Of a stretch of DNA of 64,000 nucleotides, positions 54,975 to 63,509 are shown in pieces. A program made the position numbers and the translations under genes. The notes under the pieces are model-generated. The model ran no database searches. It was not told the DNA's origin and saw only the letters and a program-made list of their open reading frames with translations. The DNA comes from Alcanivorax sp. 24 (GTDB lineage: Bacteria > Pseudomonadota > Gammaproteobacteria > Pseudomonadales > Alcanivoracaceae): the NCBI RefSeq assembly GCF_004360225.1, contig NZ_SNUA01000011.1, positions 110,012-174,011 of the forward strand. The letters are read 5' to 3'. The stretch's first letter is position 1. Each line of letters starts with the position of its first letter.

Positions 54975-55468
54975 AGCACCGCCTCTTCGAACATTGCGGA
55001 TATAAATAAGGTTCATCGCGGTTTAGCGGGAAGGGTCGCTCCGGCGGGGCTCCCGTATTGCCCGGTTACCTCGAAGACCTCCCTTCAGAGGTGGCTACAG
55101 CGCCGCTGTGGGAAGCTTGCTGGCAAGCGAATCGCCAACGGCTCAGGGCATTCGCGGCCAAAGGGAGCGCCGCCCGGGCCGCTTCCCACAGCGGCTTCGT
55201 GGCGGACCTGTGGGAGGCCAGCTTGCTGGCGAATTCCGGCCCTCCGGTGTTGGGATATTCGCTTGCCAGCAAGCTTCCCACGGCGGTTTCGTAGCTTGAT
55301 CCGTGGGAGACCAGCTTGCTGGCGAATACAGCGGCTGGTAACCGCTTCCGTTACAGACCCATGCCCGTGATTGAAGCGCCGTGTCCCGCTAAACCGCGAT
55401 GAACCTAAAAAGGTGTTCTAGTGCTTACCAGGGCGTTGGGTCTGGTTTTGCATTATCGGCGTCCGGCC
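54940..55468. repeat. Heptamer-bounded element E3 with short REP cassette
   Basis: Left heptamers (54940-54970, GCCGGACGC) then CTTTAGAGCA and TTGCGGATATAAATAAGG as in E1. A perfect 22-bp inverted repeat (55010-55031 and 55384-55405, GGTTCATCGCGG...) encloses the leader seen in E2 and E4 (about 55032-55195) and 1.4 units of the 92-bp repeat. The right end has CTTACCAGGGCG, TCTGGTTTTGC and GGCGTCCGG. It separates the convergent fieF-like and RND genes, ending 5 bp from the RND stop. Confidence 0.85.
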
Positions 55469-55473
55469 CAACC

Positions 55474-58104
55474 TCACACCCTCAGTTTCGGTTTCACACT
55501 GATCAGCAAGGCTGGCAACAAGGTCAGGTTGCTGAGCAGCGCCACCAGCATGGCCAGGCCGGTGAGCAGCCCGAAATACACGGTGGGATTGAAGTTGGAT
55601 ATCGCCAGGATCGAGAAGCCGGCGATAATCACCAGTGAGGTGTAGTACATCGCCTTGCCGATGGAACCGTGGCAGCGGTACATGGTGGCCACATAGTCGT
55701 TGTCCTTCGGCAACTCCTCATGGAACCGGTGTATGTAGTGGATGGTGTCGTCAACGGCGATGCCGATGGTGATCGCGGTAATGGTGATGGTCATCAAATC
55801 CAGCGGCAGACCGATCCAGCCCATCAAACCCAGTACCAGCGCCGCGCTGACCAGGCTCGGCACCATGCTGATCAATGCCACCGGCAGCGAGCGGAACAGA
55901 AGCAGCAACATCACCATTATCGCCACGAACACATAGCCGAGGGTCTTGATCTGGGAATCGAACAAACTTTGCAGCATGTTGTTGTAAAGCACCATGGCAC
56001 CGGTAAGGTTCACCTGCCCGGGCTGCAGGTCAAACTTCTCCAGCAGATCGCCGCGAATCTTCTTGAGCAGGTCATCGCGATTGAGATTCTTGTCCGAATC
56101 GATCACCCGCACACTGATGCGTACCTGGCGGCCGTCCTCGGACATGTATGGATTCACCAGCTGTGAACGCAGATCATCGGGAATGAAGCTCGCCAGCAGC
56201 ATCAATTGCATGTAACTGAGAGGGCCACCATTGAGCTTTTCCGCCACCTGGTAAGTGGTGGCGATGGACAGCACCTTGCCGGTTTCCGGCAGGGATTTGA
56301 GATATTCCTCGATCTCGATCAACTGGCCAAGCCGCTGCGGGGTATACCAGTAGGCATCGCGTAGACGGCGCTCACCGGCGGAAGCTTGTTTGAACGGATC
56401 GCCGCCGTCGTCCGCACCGAAGGGGTCGGCGCTGAACGGGTCGGTGTTGTCGTCGGCGAAGGGATCGCCCGCGCCGAAGCCGTCGCTTCCGGCGGCGAAG
56501 GGATCCTCGTCCACCGCGCCGAAACCATCGTCGGACGCCGGCCCGGAGGAGGCGGTCTGGTTGTTTTGTACTTTGGGTTCCGGTCTGGGCGGTGCATCAA
56601 TGATGATGTCCAGTGGTGTGGTACCTCCCAGCTTACGGTCGATTTGCAGCATGCCCTGGTGAATTTCCGTGTCTTTCTGGAAGTAATCAATAAAGCGGTT
56701 TTCCACCGTCAGGCGGCTCATCCCCCACACCGCCAGGGCAATGATTACCAGCGCCGCCAGCAGCAGTGGCAGCCGGCTCTTTTCGGTGATGTTGGCGAAG
56801 CCCAGCGTCAGCTTTCGGGTCAGATCACCGCCGCCGGGCGCGGTGCCCGGTTGCAGCGGCAGCAGCAGGGCGGGGAACGCCAGGAAACACACCACCAGCG
56901 CCACCGCCAGGCCAATGGTCATCATCCAACCGAAGTCGATCACCGGGCGGATGTCACTGATCACCAGGGAGGAGAAGCCAACGATGGTGGTCAGGATCAT
57001 GTATACACAGGGCCGCATCATGTGAGCGGCGGTTTCCCGGACCAGCCAGGCCTGGGTCGCGGAAGGGTTTTCCTCGTGCAGTTCCCGGTATCGCACGGTC
57101 AGGTGAATGGCGATGGACATGGTGATGATCAGCAACAACGAGATGTAATTGCTGCTGATCACGGTGACTTTCCAGTCCATGAAACCAAGCCAGCCGGTGA
57201 CGAGCAGCACGGTGAGTCCGCAGCAGATCAGTGGCACCACCACCCAGCGGGGTCGGCGGAAAATCAGAAACAGGGCCAGGATCAGAAAGACCAGAACGCC
57301 AATGCCGAAGATCTCCAGATCGGCGCGAATGAAACTGACCATGTCGCTGGCAATCATCGGCACACCGCCGAGGAACAGCCCTGCCTGATCGCGATACTGG
57401 TCCATGATGCCGCGCACCTGCTCGATACGCTGGGTGCTCTCCGCCTGCAGCTGGCTGCTGTAGTCGCTGAATTCCCGGGAGACCGTCTCCAGCCGCTTCT
57501 CTTCTTCGGCGCTGAGCGTGCCTTCACGTCGCTTCTCGCGCAGTTCGGTACGTTGTGCCAGCAAGTCGCGGTAATGCTGATCGTCTTCCAGTGTCAGCAG
57601 CAGCGCGGTGGTGTTGCCGTCCCGGCTGACCAGCAGATCCTGATAGAGAGGGTTTTCCTCGGTGAATTCCTGCTTCGCCAGGGCCAGGTCGGTGTCCGGT
57701 TCAAGCAGGGTGCGGTAGCCGCTGGCCAGGTCGGTGAATTCCACCTGTGGGCTGAACAGCAACGGCACATCCAGCATGCTGTAAACCGAAGCCACCCGAT
57801 CCACTTTCTTCAGACTGTCCTGCAACCGTGACAGGTGCTCCAGGGTGTCGCGCTGGAACAGGGGGCGATCCTTGGGGGTGTAGGTCACCACCAGAAAATC
57901 GCTGCCGCCATAGCGCTTGGCGATACCACGGTAATACTGCAGTGCCTGATCGTTCTCCAGCACCAGAGAATCCGCCGAGGCATCCAGTTTGAAGTGCCGT
58001 GCCTGCCAGGCGGCGGTGGCGCTCAGCAAAGCCACGATCAGTAGCCAGAACAGCGGATGGCGCAGCACCACCCGGCAATAGCTCAAGAACAGTCGGTGGG
58101 TCAT
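55474..58104 (-). CDS. RND/MMPL family exporter with DPF-repeat insert
   Basis: 876-aa inner-membrane protein of the HAE3/MMPL type: one N-terminal membrane segment, a periplasmic domain, five or six segments (about 265-420), a second half starting near residue 446 with its own periplasmic domain, and a terminal bundle including TITAITIGIAVDDTIHYIHRF, the RND TM motif with paired Asp. Substrate unknown; relatives move lipids or hydrophobic compounds. Residues about 504-573 in the second periplasmic domain are a low-complexity acidic insert with five DPF and two GFGA motifs. It is transcribed toward E3, downstream of the SRPBCC gene. Confidence 0.88.
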   Translation of the reverse strand: MTHRLFLSYCRVVLRHPLFWLLIVALLSATAAWQARHFKLDASADSLVLENDQALQYYRGIAKRYGGSDFLVVTYTPKDRPLFQRDTLEHLSRLQDSLKKVDRVASVYSMLDVPLLFSPQVEFTDLASGYRTLLEPDTDLALAKQEFTEENPLYQDLLVSRDGNTTALLLTLEDDQHYRDLLAQRTELREKRREGTLSAEEEKRLETVSREFSDYSSQLQAESTQRIEQVRGIMDQYRDQAGLFLGGVPMIASDMVSFIRADLEIFGIGVLVFLILALFLIFRRPRWVVVPLICCGLTVLLVTGWLGFMDWKVTVISSNYISLLLIITMSIAIHLTVRYRELHEENPSATQAWLVRETAAHMMRPCVYMILTTIVGFSSLVISDIRPVIDFGWMMTIGLAVALVVCFLAFPALLLPLQPGTAPGGGDLTRKLTLGFANITEKSRLPLLLAALVIIALAVWGMSRLTVENRFIDYFQKDTEIHQGMLQIDRKLGGTTPLDIIIDAPPRPEPKVQNNQTASSGPASDDGFGAVDEDPFAAGSDGFGAGDPFADDNTDPFSADPFGADDGGDPFKQASAGERRLRDAYWYTPQRLGQLIEIEEYLKSLPETGKVLSIATTYQVAEKLNGGPLSYMQLMLLASFIPDDLRSQLVNPYMSEDGRQVRISVRVIDSDKNLNRDDLLKKIRGDLLEKFDLQPGQVNLTGAMVLYNNMLQSLFDSQIKTLGYVFVAIMVMLLLLFRSLPVALISMVPSLVSAALVLGLMGWIGLPLDLMTITITAITIGIAVDDTIHYIHRFHEELPKDNDYVATMYRCHGSIGKAMYYTSLVIIAGFSILAISNFNPTVYFGLLTGLAMLVALLSNLTLLPALLISVKPKLRV

Positions 58105-58139
58105 GGAACCTCTCGGACCGGTTATTATTAACAGCCTTC

Positions 58140-58201
58140 TAGGGCCTGTTCACGCTATTTGCATCCAGCAGGCGGGACGCAAATAGCGTGAACAGGCCCT
58201 A
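58140..58201. repeat. 23-bp perfect inverted repeat between the RND and SRPBCC genes
   Basis: Arms 58140-58162 and 58179-58201, starting TAGGGCCTGTTCACGC, with a 16-nt loop. The outermost bases form the stop codon of the SRPBCC gene. The ends resemble those of the element at 51411 (GAGCCTGTTCA). It could be a minimal mobile remnant or a terminator without a U-run. Confidence 0.9.
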
Positions 58202-58627
58202 AAACATCGCCGCGAATTCGGCGGCGAAACGGCGATCAAAGCGATGAATCAGTTTACCGAAAGGGAGCGTGAGCAATGTCATGGCGCCCTCGGACCATTC
58301 TTCCTGATGCAACCGGCAGCCACCGTCATCGTCGTCAATGAAGGAAAAGCGGTGCTGAATCCGTGCCAACGGCAACGCCAGTCCCCAACTGATGCGCTCG
58401 TTCTCCACCACTTCCAGCACTTTTACCGCCACCGGCGCGGGTGGCAGGCCGGGCAGGTCGATAACGAACAGCAGGGTGGCGCCGGGTCGCCATCCGCCGA
58501 ACAATCTGGCATAGCGAACCACCGAACACCAGTCGGCCCAGTCGTCCACGCGGGTGAACAGCGAAAAAGCCTGACGGCGGGAGGCGGCGGTGTCGGTGAC
58601 GTCGTCGATGAAATAGCGTTTCAGCAT
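58199..58627 (-). CDS. SRPBCC family protein
   Basis: 142 aa of the START/SRPBCC fold, predicted to bind a hydrophobic ligand; function unknown. Pattern: MLKRYFIDDVTDTAASRRQA start, FTRVDDWADW, then alternating strands (GATLLFVIDLPGLPPAPVAV) and a long C-terminal helix (FGKLIHRFDRRFAAEF). ATG 58627 is chosen; the frame runs to 58708 without a ribosome-binding site. It may be co-transcribed with the RND exporter, across a hairpin. Confidence 0.7.
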   Translation of the reverse strand: MLKRYFIDDVTDTAASRRQAFSLFTRVDDWADWCSVVRYARLFGGWRPGATLLFVIDLPGLPPAPVAVKVLEVVENERISWGLALPLARIQHRFSFIDDDDGGCRLHQEEWSEGAMTLLTLPFGKLIHRFDRRFAAEFAAMF

Positions 58628-58828
58628 GACAGGCTCTTCAGGGTTTGCGCCAAGAGTACCCGTCGTGATGGGGTACGGCCAGTTAACTGCCGAGGCGAAT
58701 CGGGCCATTATCCACGGGGAGCTTGACCGGAGAGGCCGCTCTGCCTAGCGTGAACAAAAAATCATAGGGAATGATGACGGCAGGCACCAAAAATAACAAA
58801 GGCGAAAGCCACTATGTAAGGAAACCAC

Positions 58829-59896
58829 ATGGCGAGCAAATTGTTCCCGGCATCCAACCTGCCGGCATTAATGGAGATCGCGCTGCGCAGCCGTCTGGAT
58901 GTGCAGGCATTGTTTCAGAAGGCCGGGATCGACGCGGATATGGTCGGACGCGCCGAGTGCTATGTGCGCGTGGAGCAGATCGATACCGTGTTCAGCACCG
59001 CCTTCGCCGAAACCCGGGATCCGCTCTTCGGCCTGCATGTGGGCAGGGACAATCATTACGGTAACCTGGACATCATCGGTAACCTGATGGCGGCCTCCGC
59101 GTCCCTGGATCAGGGGCTGGCGCTGCTGTTTCGCTACAAGGACCTGTTGGTCCCGTACCTGGGGTTCGCCTTGCGACATGAGGCCGATGCCGTGGCCCTG
59201 GAAGTTTTCCCGCATTATCCGGACCTGGAATTTACCCAGACCCGTACCCATAACGAACTGGTGGTGGCCACCATCGTCGCCATCGGCCGCTCGCTCACCG
59301 GTGGTCGTTTTCCCGTGCGGGAAGTGGCTTTCCGCCATTCGGCACCGCCACCGCCACAGTTGAACGAGTACCGCGTCTTCTTCCAGTGTCCACTGGTTTT
59401 TGAAGCGCCCTGCAATGCCGTGTTGTTCGATGAAGCGGCATTGACCTCGCCGTTGCCCGGCGCTTATCCGGACTACCGCCGCCGTTTGGAGCGCGCCGCG
59501 GATCGTCTGCTTGGCGCACTGACCCGGGCGGCGGCGGTGAGCCTGCAGGTGCGTGAGCGGCTGTATGAAACGCTGGGACAAGATGCCTGGTCGGTGGAGA
59601 AGGTGGCTTCCTCATTGAATATGACCACCCGCACGCTACAGCGGAGACTGCGTCAGGAAGGACTGCGCTTCGCCGACTTGCGCGACCAGGTGCGGCACGA
59701 GCACGCCTGCCGTAAACTGGTGGAACCGTGCTGTGATATGCAGCAACTGACCCAGGATCTGGGCTTTTCGGATATCGCCAATTTCTACCACGCTTTTCGT
59801 CGCTGGCAGGGCTGCGCGCCGGGGGAATACCGGCGCCGGCAATTCACCGAACGGGCCCGCAACGAACGGATGGCGATCCATCGGATGGAGCGCTGA
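58829..59896 (+). CDS. AraC family transcriptional regulator
   Basis: 355 aa. N-terminal arabinose-operon-regulator-like ligand domain (about 15-200, IGNLMAASASLDQGLALLFRY) and C-terminal HTH_18 (about 255-345) with VEKVASSLNMTTRTLQRRL and LGFSDIANFYHAFRRWQGCAPGEYR (quoted in parts). Ribosome-binding site AAGGAAACCAC. It is divergent from the SRPBCC gene, 200 bp away, a possible target; this is inference. Confidence 0.9.
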   Translation: MASKLFPASNLPALMEIALRSRLDVQALFQKAGIDADMVGRAECYVRVEQIDTVFSTAFAETRDPLFGLHVGRDNHYGNLDIIGNLMAASASLDQGLALLFRYKDLLVPYLGFALRHEADAVALEVFPHYPDLEFTQTRTHNELVVATIVAIGRSLTGGRFPVREVAFRHSAPPPPQLNEYRVFFQCPLVFEAPCNAVLFDEAALTSPLPGAYPDYRRRLERAADRLLGALTRAAAVSLQVRERLYETLGQDAWSVEKVASSLNMTTRTLQRRLRQEGLRFADLRDQVRHEHACRKLVEPCCDMQQLTQDLGFSDIANFYHAFRRWQGCAPGEYRRRQFTERARNERMAIHRMER

Positions 59897-59936
59897 AACG
59901 GCACCGGATACAGGGATTTAAAGGTGGCGCCGAAGT

Positions 59937-60019
59937 CGCTGTGGGAAGCTGGCTTGCCAGCGAATACAGTGTAAGTGATATCCCAGACCCATTCGCTGCC
60001 AAGGCAGCTTCCCACAGCG
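59937..60019. repeat. REP-like inverted pair after the AraC regulator
   Basis: Left arm 59937-59965 with core GCTGGC-TT-GCCAGC, right arm 59991-60019 (reverse strand) with core GCTGCC-TT-GGCAGC. Flanks CGCTGTGGGAA and GAAT are shared with the other copies. Confidence 0.9.
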
Positions 60020-60078
60020 GCTTCGTGGCACGGTCTGTGAGAACGGCTTTATCACCTGGATCGATAACCTGAACGCCT

Positions 60079-60945
60079 ATGATCGATATCGACGCCGCCG
60101 CCCGGGAACTGGAAATACTATGGTCGCTGCCGGGCCGGGATTGCCGGCTGCGGCTTCTTGGGCAAAGCGACACCGGACTGACCGCGATCATCCATACGCC
60201 GGCGCAACGTTTCTTCCTCAAATGGATGCGTGACGGCGACCCGTTGGAGGCGGAGCAGGACGGGTTGATCCGGCTGGCGCCAGTGGTAAGAGTGCCGGGC
60301 TGGCGCTACCTCGGCCCGCTGGCGGGCGGCCAGGCTCTGATTTTGGAATGGCTGGAACTGGGGCAATCCCTGTCCGCTGGACAGTGGTGGCAACTGGGAC
60401 AGCTGTTGCGACGTCTGCATTCCGTTTCTTCGGACCAGTTCGGGTACCACCGTGATAACTGGATCGGCGGCAGCCGCCAATACAATACGCCGTCGCCGGA
60501 TTGGGCCACCTTCTTCGTCAACCAAAGGTTGGCGCCACAATGGCGCCGGGCCTGTCAGCGCGGGCTGCCGGCGGCGGAGGCGGGTCAGGTGGAAGCGGTG
60601 ATGGCGATGGCCATGGACTGGCTCGCCGAAGTGACGGTGACGCCGTCGCTGGTACACGGTGATTTATGGTCCGGTAACCTGGGCACGCTCACCGACGGCA
60701 CTCTGGTGCTGTTCGACCCGGCGGTGTACTACGGCCATGGGGAGGTGGACCTGGCCATGTTGGAGTTGTTTGGCGTGGTGCCGGAAGAATGCCATCGTGG
60801 TTATGGCATCGATCCCCATGATCCCGCCGTGGTGCAGCGCAAGACCCTCTATAACCTGTATCATCTGCTCAACCATTTCGTGCTGTTCGGGAGCGGCTAC
60901 CTCAATGCCATCACCCGCAGCTGCCGGACCTTGCTGTCCTACTGA
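60079..60945 (+). CDS. Fructosamine kinase family protein
   Basis: 288-aa protein-kinase-like (APH-fold) enzyme of the fructosamine/ketosamine-3-kinase family, which phosphorylates glycated amines for protein deglycation. Motifs: FFLKWMRDGDPLEAEQDGL (ATP lysine and helix-C Glu), FGYHRDNWIGGSRQYNTPSPDW, catalytic SLVHGDLWSGNLG, and LFDPAVYYGHGEVDLAM with the metal Asp. pdxB follows 38 bp later. Confidence 0.9.
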   Translation: MIDIDAAARELEILWSLPGRDCRLRLLGQSDTGLTAIIHTPAQRFFLKWMRDGDPLEAEQDGLIRLAPVVRVPGWRYLGPLAGGQALILEWLELGQSLSAGQWWQLGQLLRRLHSVSSDQFGYHRDNWIGGSRQYNTPSPDWATFFVNQRLAPQWRRACQRGLPAAEAGQVEAVMAMAMDWLAEVTVTPSLVHGDLWSGNLGTLTDGTLVLFDPAVYYGHGEVDLAMLELFGVVPEECHRGYGIDPHDPAVVQRKTLYNLYHLLNHFVLFGSGYLNAITRSCRTLLSY

Positions 60946-60983
60946 CAGCGCGATCCATGATGTCTTGTTGATGGTGTTGAGCT

Positions 60984-62150
60984 TTGACTCCTATTCGTAT
61001 TGTCGCTGATGAAAACATGCCGGGGCTGGCCCTGTTTGAAAAGCAGGGAACGGTGCGCCGCGTGGATGGCCGCCGCTTGACCCGGAACGACCTGGCCGAC
61101 ACCGAGGTGTTGCTGGTGCGTTCCGTGACCCGGGTGGACCGGGCCTTGCTGGAGGGAACACCGGTGCGTTTTGTTGGCTCCGCCACCATTGGCACGGATC
61201 ACGTGGACCGGGCGGCGCTCAAGGACATGGGCGTGGCCTTTGCCCACGCGCCGGGCTGTAATGCCCGGGCGGTGGCGGAGTACGTGCTGCAGGCGCTGTT
61301 GCTGGCCTGCCGGGAGCAGGGCCGGGTCTTGCGCGACAGCAGCGTGGGCATTGTCGGTCTGGGTAACGTGGGCAGCCGGGTAGCGCAATGGCTGAGCGCC
61401 CTCGGAGTGACGGTCCTGGCCTGTGATCCGCCGCTGCAACGCGCTGGAGCCGATACCGTGGTGCCGCTGACCGACCTGGACTCGGTGCTGGCGGCGGACC
61501 TGATCACCGTACACGTGCCGTTGACCCGTCAAGGACCGGATGCCACGTTCCATCTGCTCGACCAGGAACGTCTGGCTCGTCTCGGTGCCTGGCAAACGCT
61601 GCTCAGCACCTGCCGGGGCGCGGTGATCGATAACCCGGCGTTGCGGGAGAGACTGGCGGGCGCCGACGCGCCGCTGGTAATGCTGGATGTTTGGGAAGGG
61701 GAGCCGCGAATCGATGGAGGGCTGCTGGCGAGGGTGCGCCTCGGTTCCCCGCATGTGGCCGGTTACAGCGTGGAAGGGAAGTGGCTGGGCACCGCCATGC
61801 TCCACCAGGCCTTCCGTCTGTGGCGGGGGGAAAGTGCCGGGGTTCCGGTGATGGCCGGGGAGCGGCCGATACTGGAGCATCCGGTGGCGGATGAGGGTGA
61901 CTTGCTGGCGTTGTTGCAGCGGGTCTACCGGATTGACGAGGATGATCGTCGCCTGCGTGCCAGTGTCGGGGAAGCCGACCCGGGGGCGGCGTTTGATGCC
62001 TTGCGGCGCGACTATCCGCCGCGCCACGAACTGCATTACTGGCGTCACCAGGGTGAGGTGGCGCCGGCGCTGAGAGCCTTGCTCAGCCTGCTTTGCGATC
62101 CGCCTGGCGCGGGTAGCGCCATGCCTGCTCCAGTTCTCGACAGGCTTTGA
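60984..62150 (+). CDS. pdxB: 4-phosphoerythronate dehydrogenase
   Basis: Second step of DXP-dependent pyridoxal phosphate synthesis. 388 aa D-2-hydroxyacid dehydrogenase. PIRIVADENMPGLALF start, GCNARAVAEYVLQALL, the NAD loop VGIVGLGNVGSRVAQWL, LLSTCRGAVIDNPAL, DVWEGEP, and SPHVAGYSVEGK with the catalytic His. TTG 60984 is the start that matches relatives. Its last 68 bases overlap a small gene on the other strand. Confidence 0.95.
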   Translation: MTPIRIVADENMPGLALFEKQGTVRRVDGRRLTRNDLADTEVLLVRSVTRVDRALLEGTPVRFVGSATIGTDHVDRAALKDMGVAFAHAPGCNARAVAEYVLQALLLACREQGRVLRDSSVGIVGLGNVGSRVAQWLSALGVTVLACDPPLQRAGADTVVPLTDLDSVLAADLITVHVPLTRQGPDATFHLLDQERLARLGAWQTLLSTCRGAVIDNPALRERLAGADAPLVMLDVWEGEPRIDGGLLARVRLGSPHVAGYSVEGKWLGTAMLHQAFRLWRGESAGVPVMAGERPILEHPVADEGDLLALLQRVYRIDEDDRRLRASVGEADPGAAFDALRRDYPPRHELHYWRHQGEVAPALRALLSLLCDPPGAGSAMPAPVLDRL

Positions 62151-62256
62151 GAATCATCGCTTCGGTGATCGGAATCTCGCGCCCCTGTTCGTCCACCAGG
62201 GCGGCGTCGTTGAAATCTCCGGATCCCGGCGAGCGGGAGAGGGTAGTGCGGCTCAT
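62083..62256 (-). CDS. Small conserved protein (PA1571-like), tentative
   Basis: 57 aa starting at ATG 62256 after GGAGAGACTACC. The stretch ALVDEQGREIPITEAMILKACRELE resembles, from memory, a family of small Pseudomonas proteins of unknown function (called PA1571-like). Its 3' end overlaps convergently with pdxB. No membrane segment or signal. The strong ribosome-binding site is the best argument that it is real. Confidence 0.6.
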   Translation of the reverse strand: MSRTTLSRSPGSGDFNDAALVDEQGREIPITEAMILKACRELEQAWRYPRQADRKAG

Positions 62257-62357
62257 GGTAGTCTCTCCGTTAATCCGACCCTCCATGGAGGGCTGACCTT
62301 GGGTTCGGGGTGATCTCCCCCGGCACGGCCATTCTTGTTGTTGGATATGATGATTTT

Positions 62358-63506
62358 ATGACGATGGAGGAAAAATCCCCGCTCACCGTGGGGGTGCTGG
62401 TCAATCCGTTCGCCGGCATCGGCGGTGCCGTGGGCCTGAAAGGCAGTGACGGCGCTGAAACCCGCGCCGAGGCGCTGCGCCGGGGTGCCCGGCCGATGGC
62501 GGTGGAGCGCATGACCCGGGCTCTGCAAGCGTTGGGATCGGCGGCGCGACCGCTGCGCTGGTTGACCTGGGGCGGCGACATGGGCGAGCACAGCTGCCGG
62601 GACGCCGGCCTCCCGGCGGAGATCGTCGGGCGGTCGCCGCCAGACAGCGAAGCCGAGCACAGCCGCGAGGCGGCGGCGGCTCTGGTGGCGGCCGGTGTCG
62701 ACCTGCTGTTGTTCGCCGGCGGCGATGGCACCGCCCGGGATCTGGTGGACGCGGTGGGACAGCGCATTCCCGTGCTGGGCGTGCCAGCTGGCTGCAAAAT
62801 GCATTCGGCGGTGTACGCGGTGAACCCGGAAGCCGCCGGCCATTTGCTGGCGGACCTGCGCGATGGTGGGCTGGTGGCGCTGCGGGACGCGGAGGTCCGT
62901 GACATCGACGAAGAGGCGTTCCGCCACGGCCAGGTCCGCGCCCGTTACTATGGCAGCCTGAGGGTGCCGGAGGAGGGGCGTTACCTGCAGCAGGTGAAAT
63001 GCGGCGGCCGCGAAGTGGAAGACCTGGTGGTCACCGAAATCGCCGCCTGGGTGATCGACACTCTGGAAGACGACGTCTATTACCTGGTTGGCTCCGGTTC
63101 CACCGTGGCGGTGGTGATGGAACAGCTGGGGCTGCCGAACACGCTGCTCGGAGTGGATATCATCCGCAATGGCGAGGTGGTGGCGGCGGACGTCAGCGCC
63201 GAGGCGATCCTGGAGCACATCGGTGACGCTCCGGCGCGGGCGCTGCTGACCGTGATTGGCGGTCAGGGGCACCTGTTCGGCCGGGGCAACCAGCAGTTCA
63301 GCCCGGCGGTGATCCGCCGTCTCGGTAAGGACCGCGTCCAGATCCTCGCCAGCCGGGGTAAACTGGCCACTCTGGAAGGGCGTCCGCTGCTGGTGGACAC
63401 TGGCGACGCCGGGCTGGATCAGGCGTTATGCGGACTATGGCCGGTGACCAGCGGCTATGAGGATACGTTACTGTACCGGGTGGGGCTGGACGCCGGTGAG
63501 GCATAA
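62358..63506 (+). CDS. ATP-NAD kinase family protein
   Basis: 382 aa. Related to NAD kinases: NPFAGIGGAVGLKGSDG at the N-terminus and LLLFAGGDGTARDL (GGDGT nucleotide motif) near residue 116, then VPAGCKMHSAVYA and GSGSTVAVVMEQLGLPNTLLG. This long subgroup is distinct from the 290-aa NadK; substrate not established. Start chosen at ATG 62358 before the conserved region; GTG 62310 and ATG 62364 are possible. It ends just before element E4. Confidence 0.85.
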   Translation: MTMEEKSPLTVGVLVNPFAGIGGAVGLKGSDGAETRAEALRRGARPMAVERMTRALQALGSAARPLRWLTWGGDMGEHSCRDAGLPAEIVGRSPPDSEAEHSREAAAALVAAGVDLLLFAGGDGTARDLVDAVGQRIPVLGVPAGCKMHSAVYAVNPEAAGHLLADLRDGGLVALRDAEVRDIDEEAFRHGQVRARYYGSLRVPEEGRYLQQVKCGGREVEDLVVTEIAAWVIDTLEDDVYYLVGSGSTVAVVMEQLGLPNTLLGVDIIRNGEVVAADVSAEAILEHIGDAPARALLTVIGGQGHLFGRGNQQFSPAVIRRLGKDRVQILASRGKLATLEGRPLLVDTGDAGLDQALCGLWPVTSGYEDTLLYRVGLDAGEA

Positions 63507-63509
63507 GAC

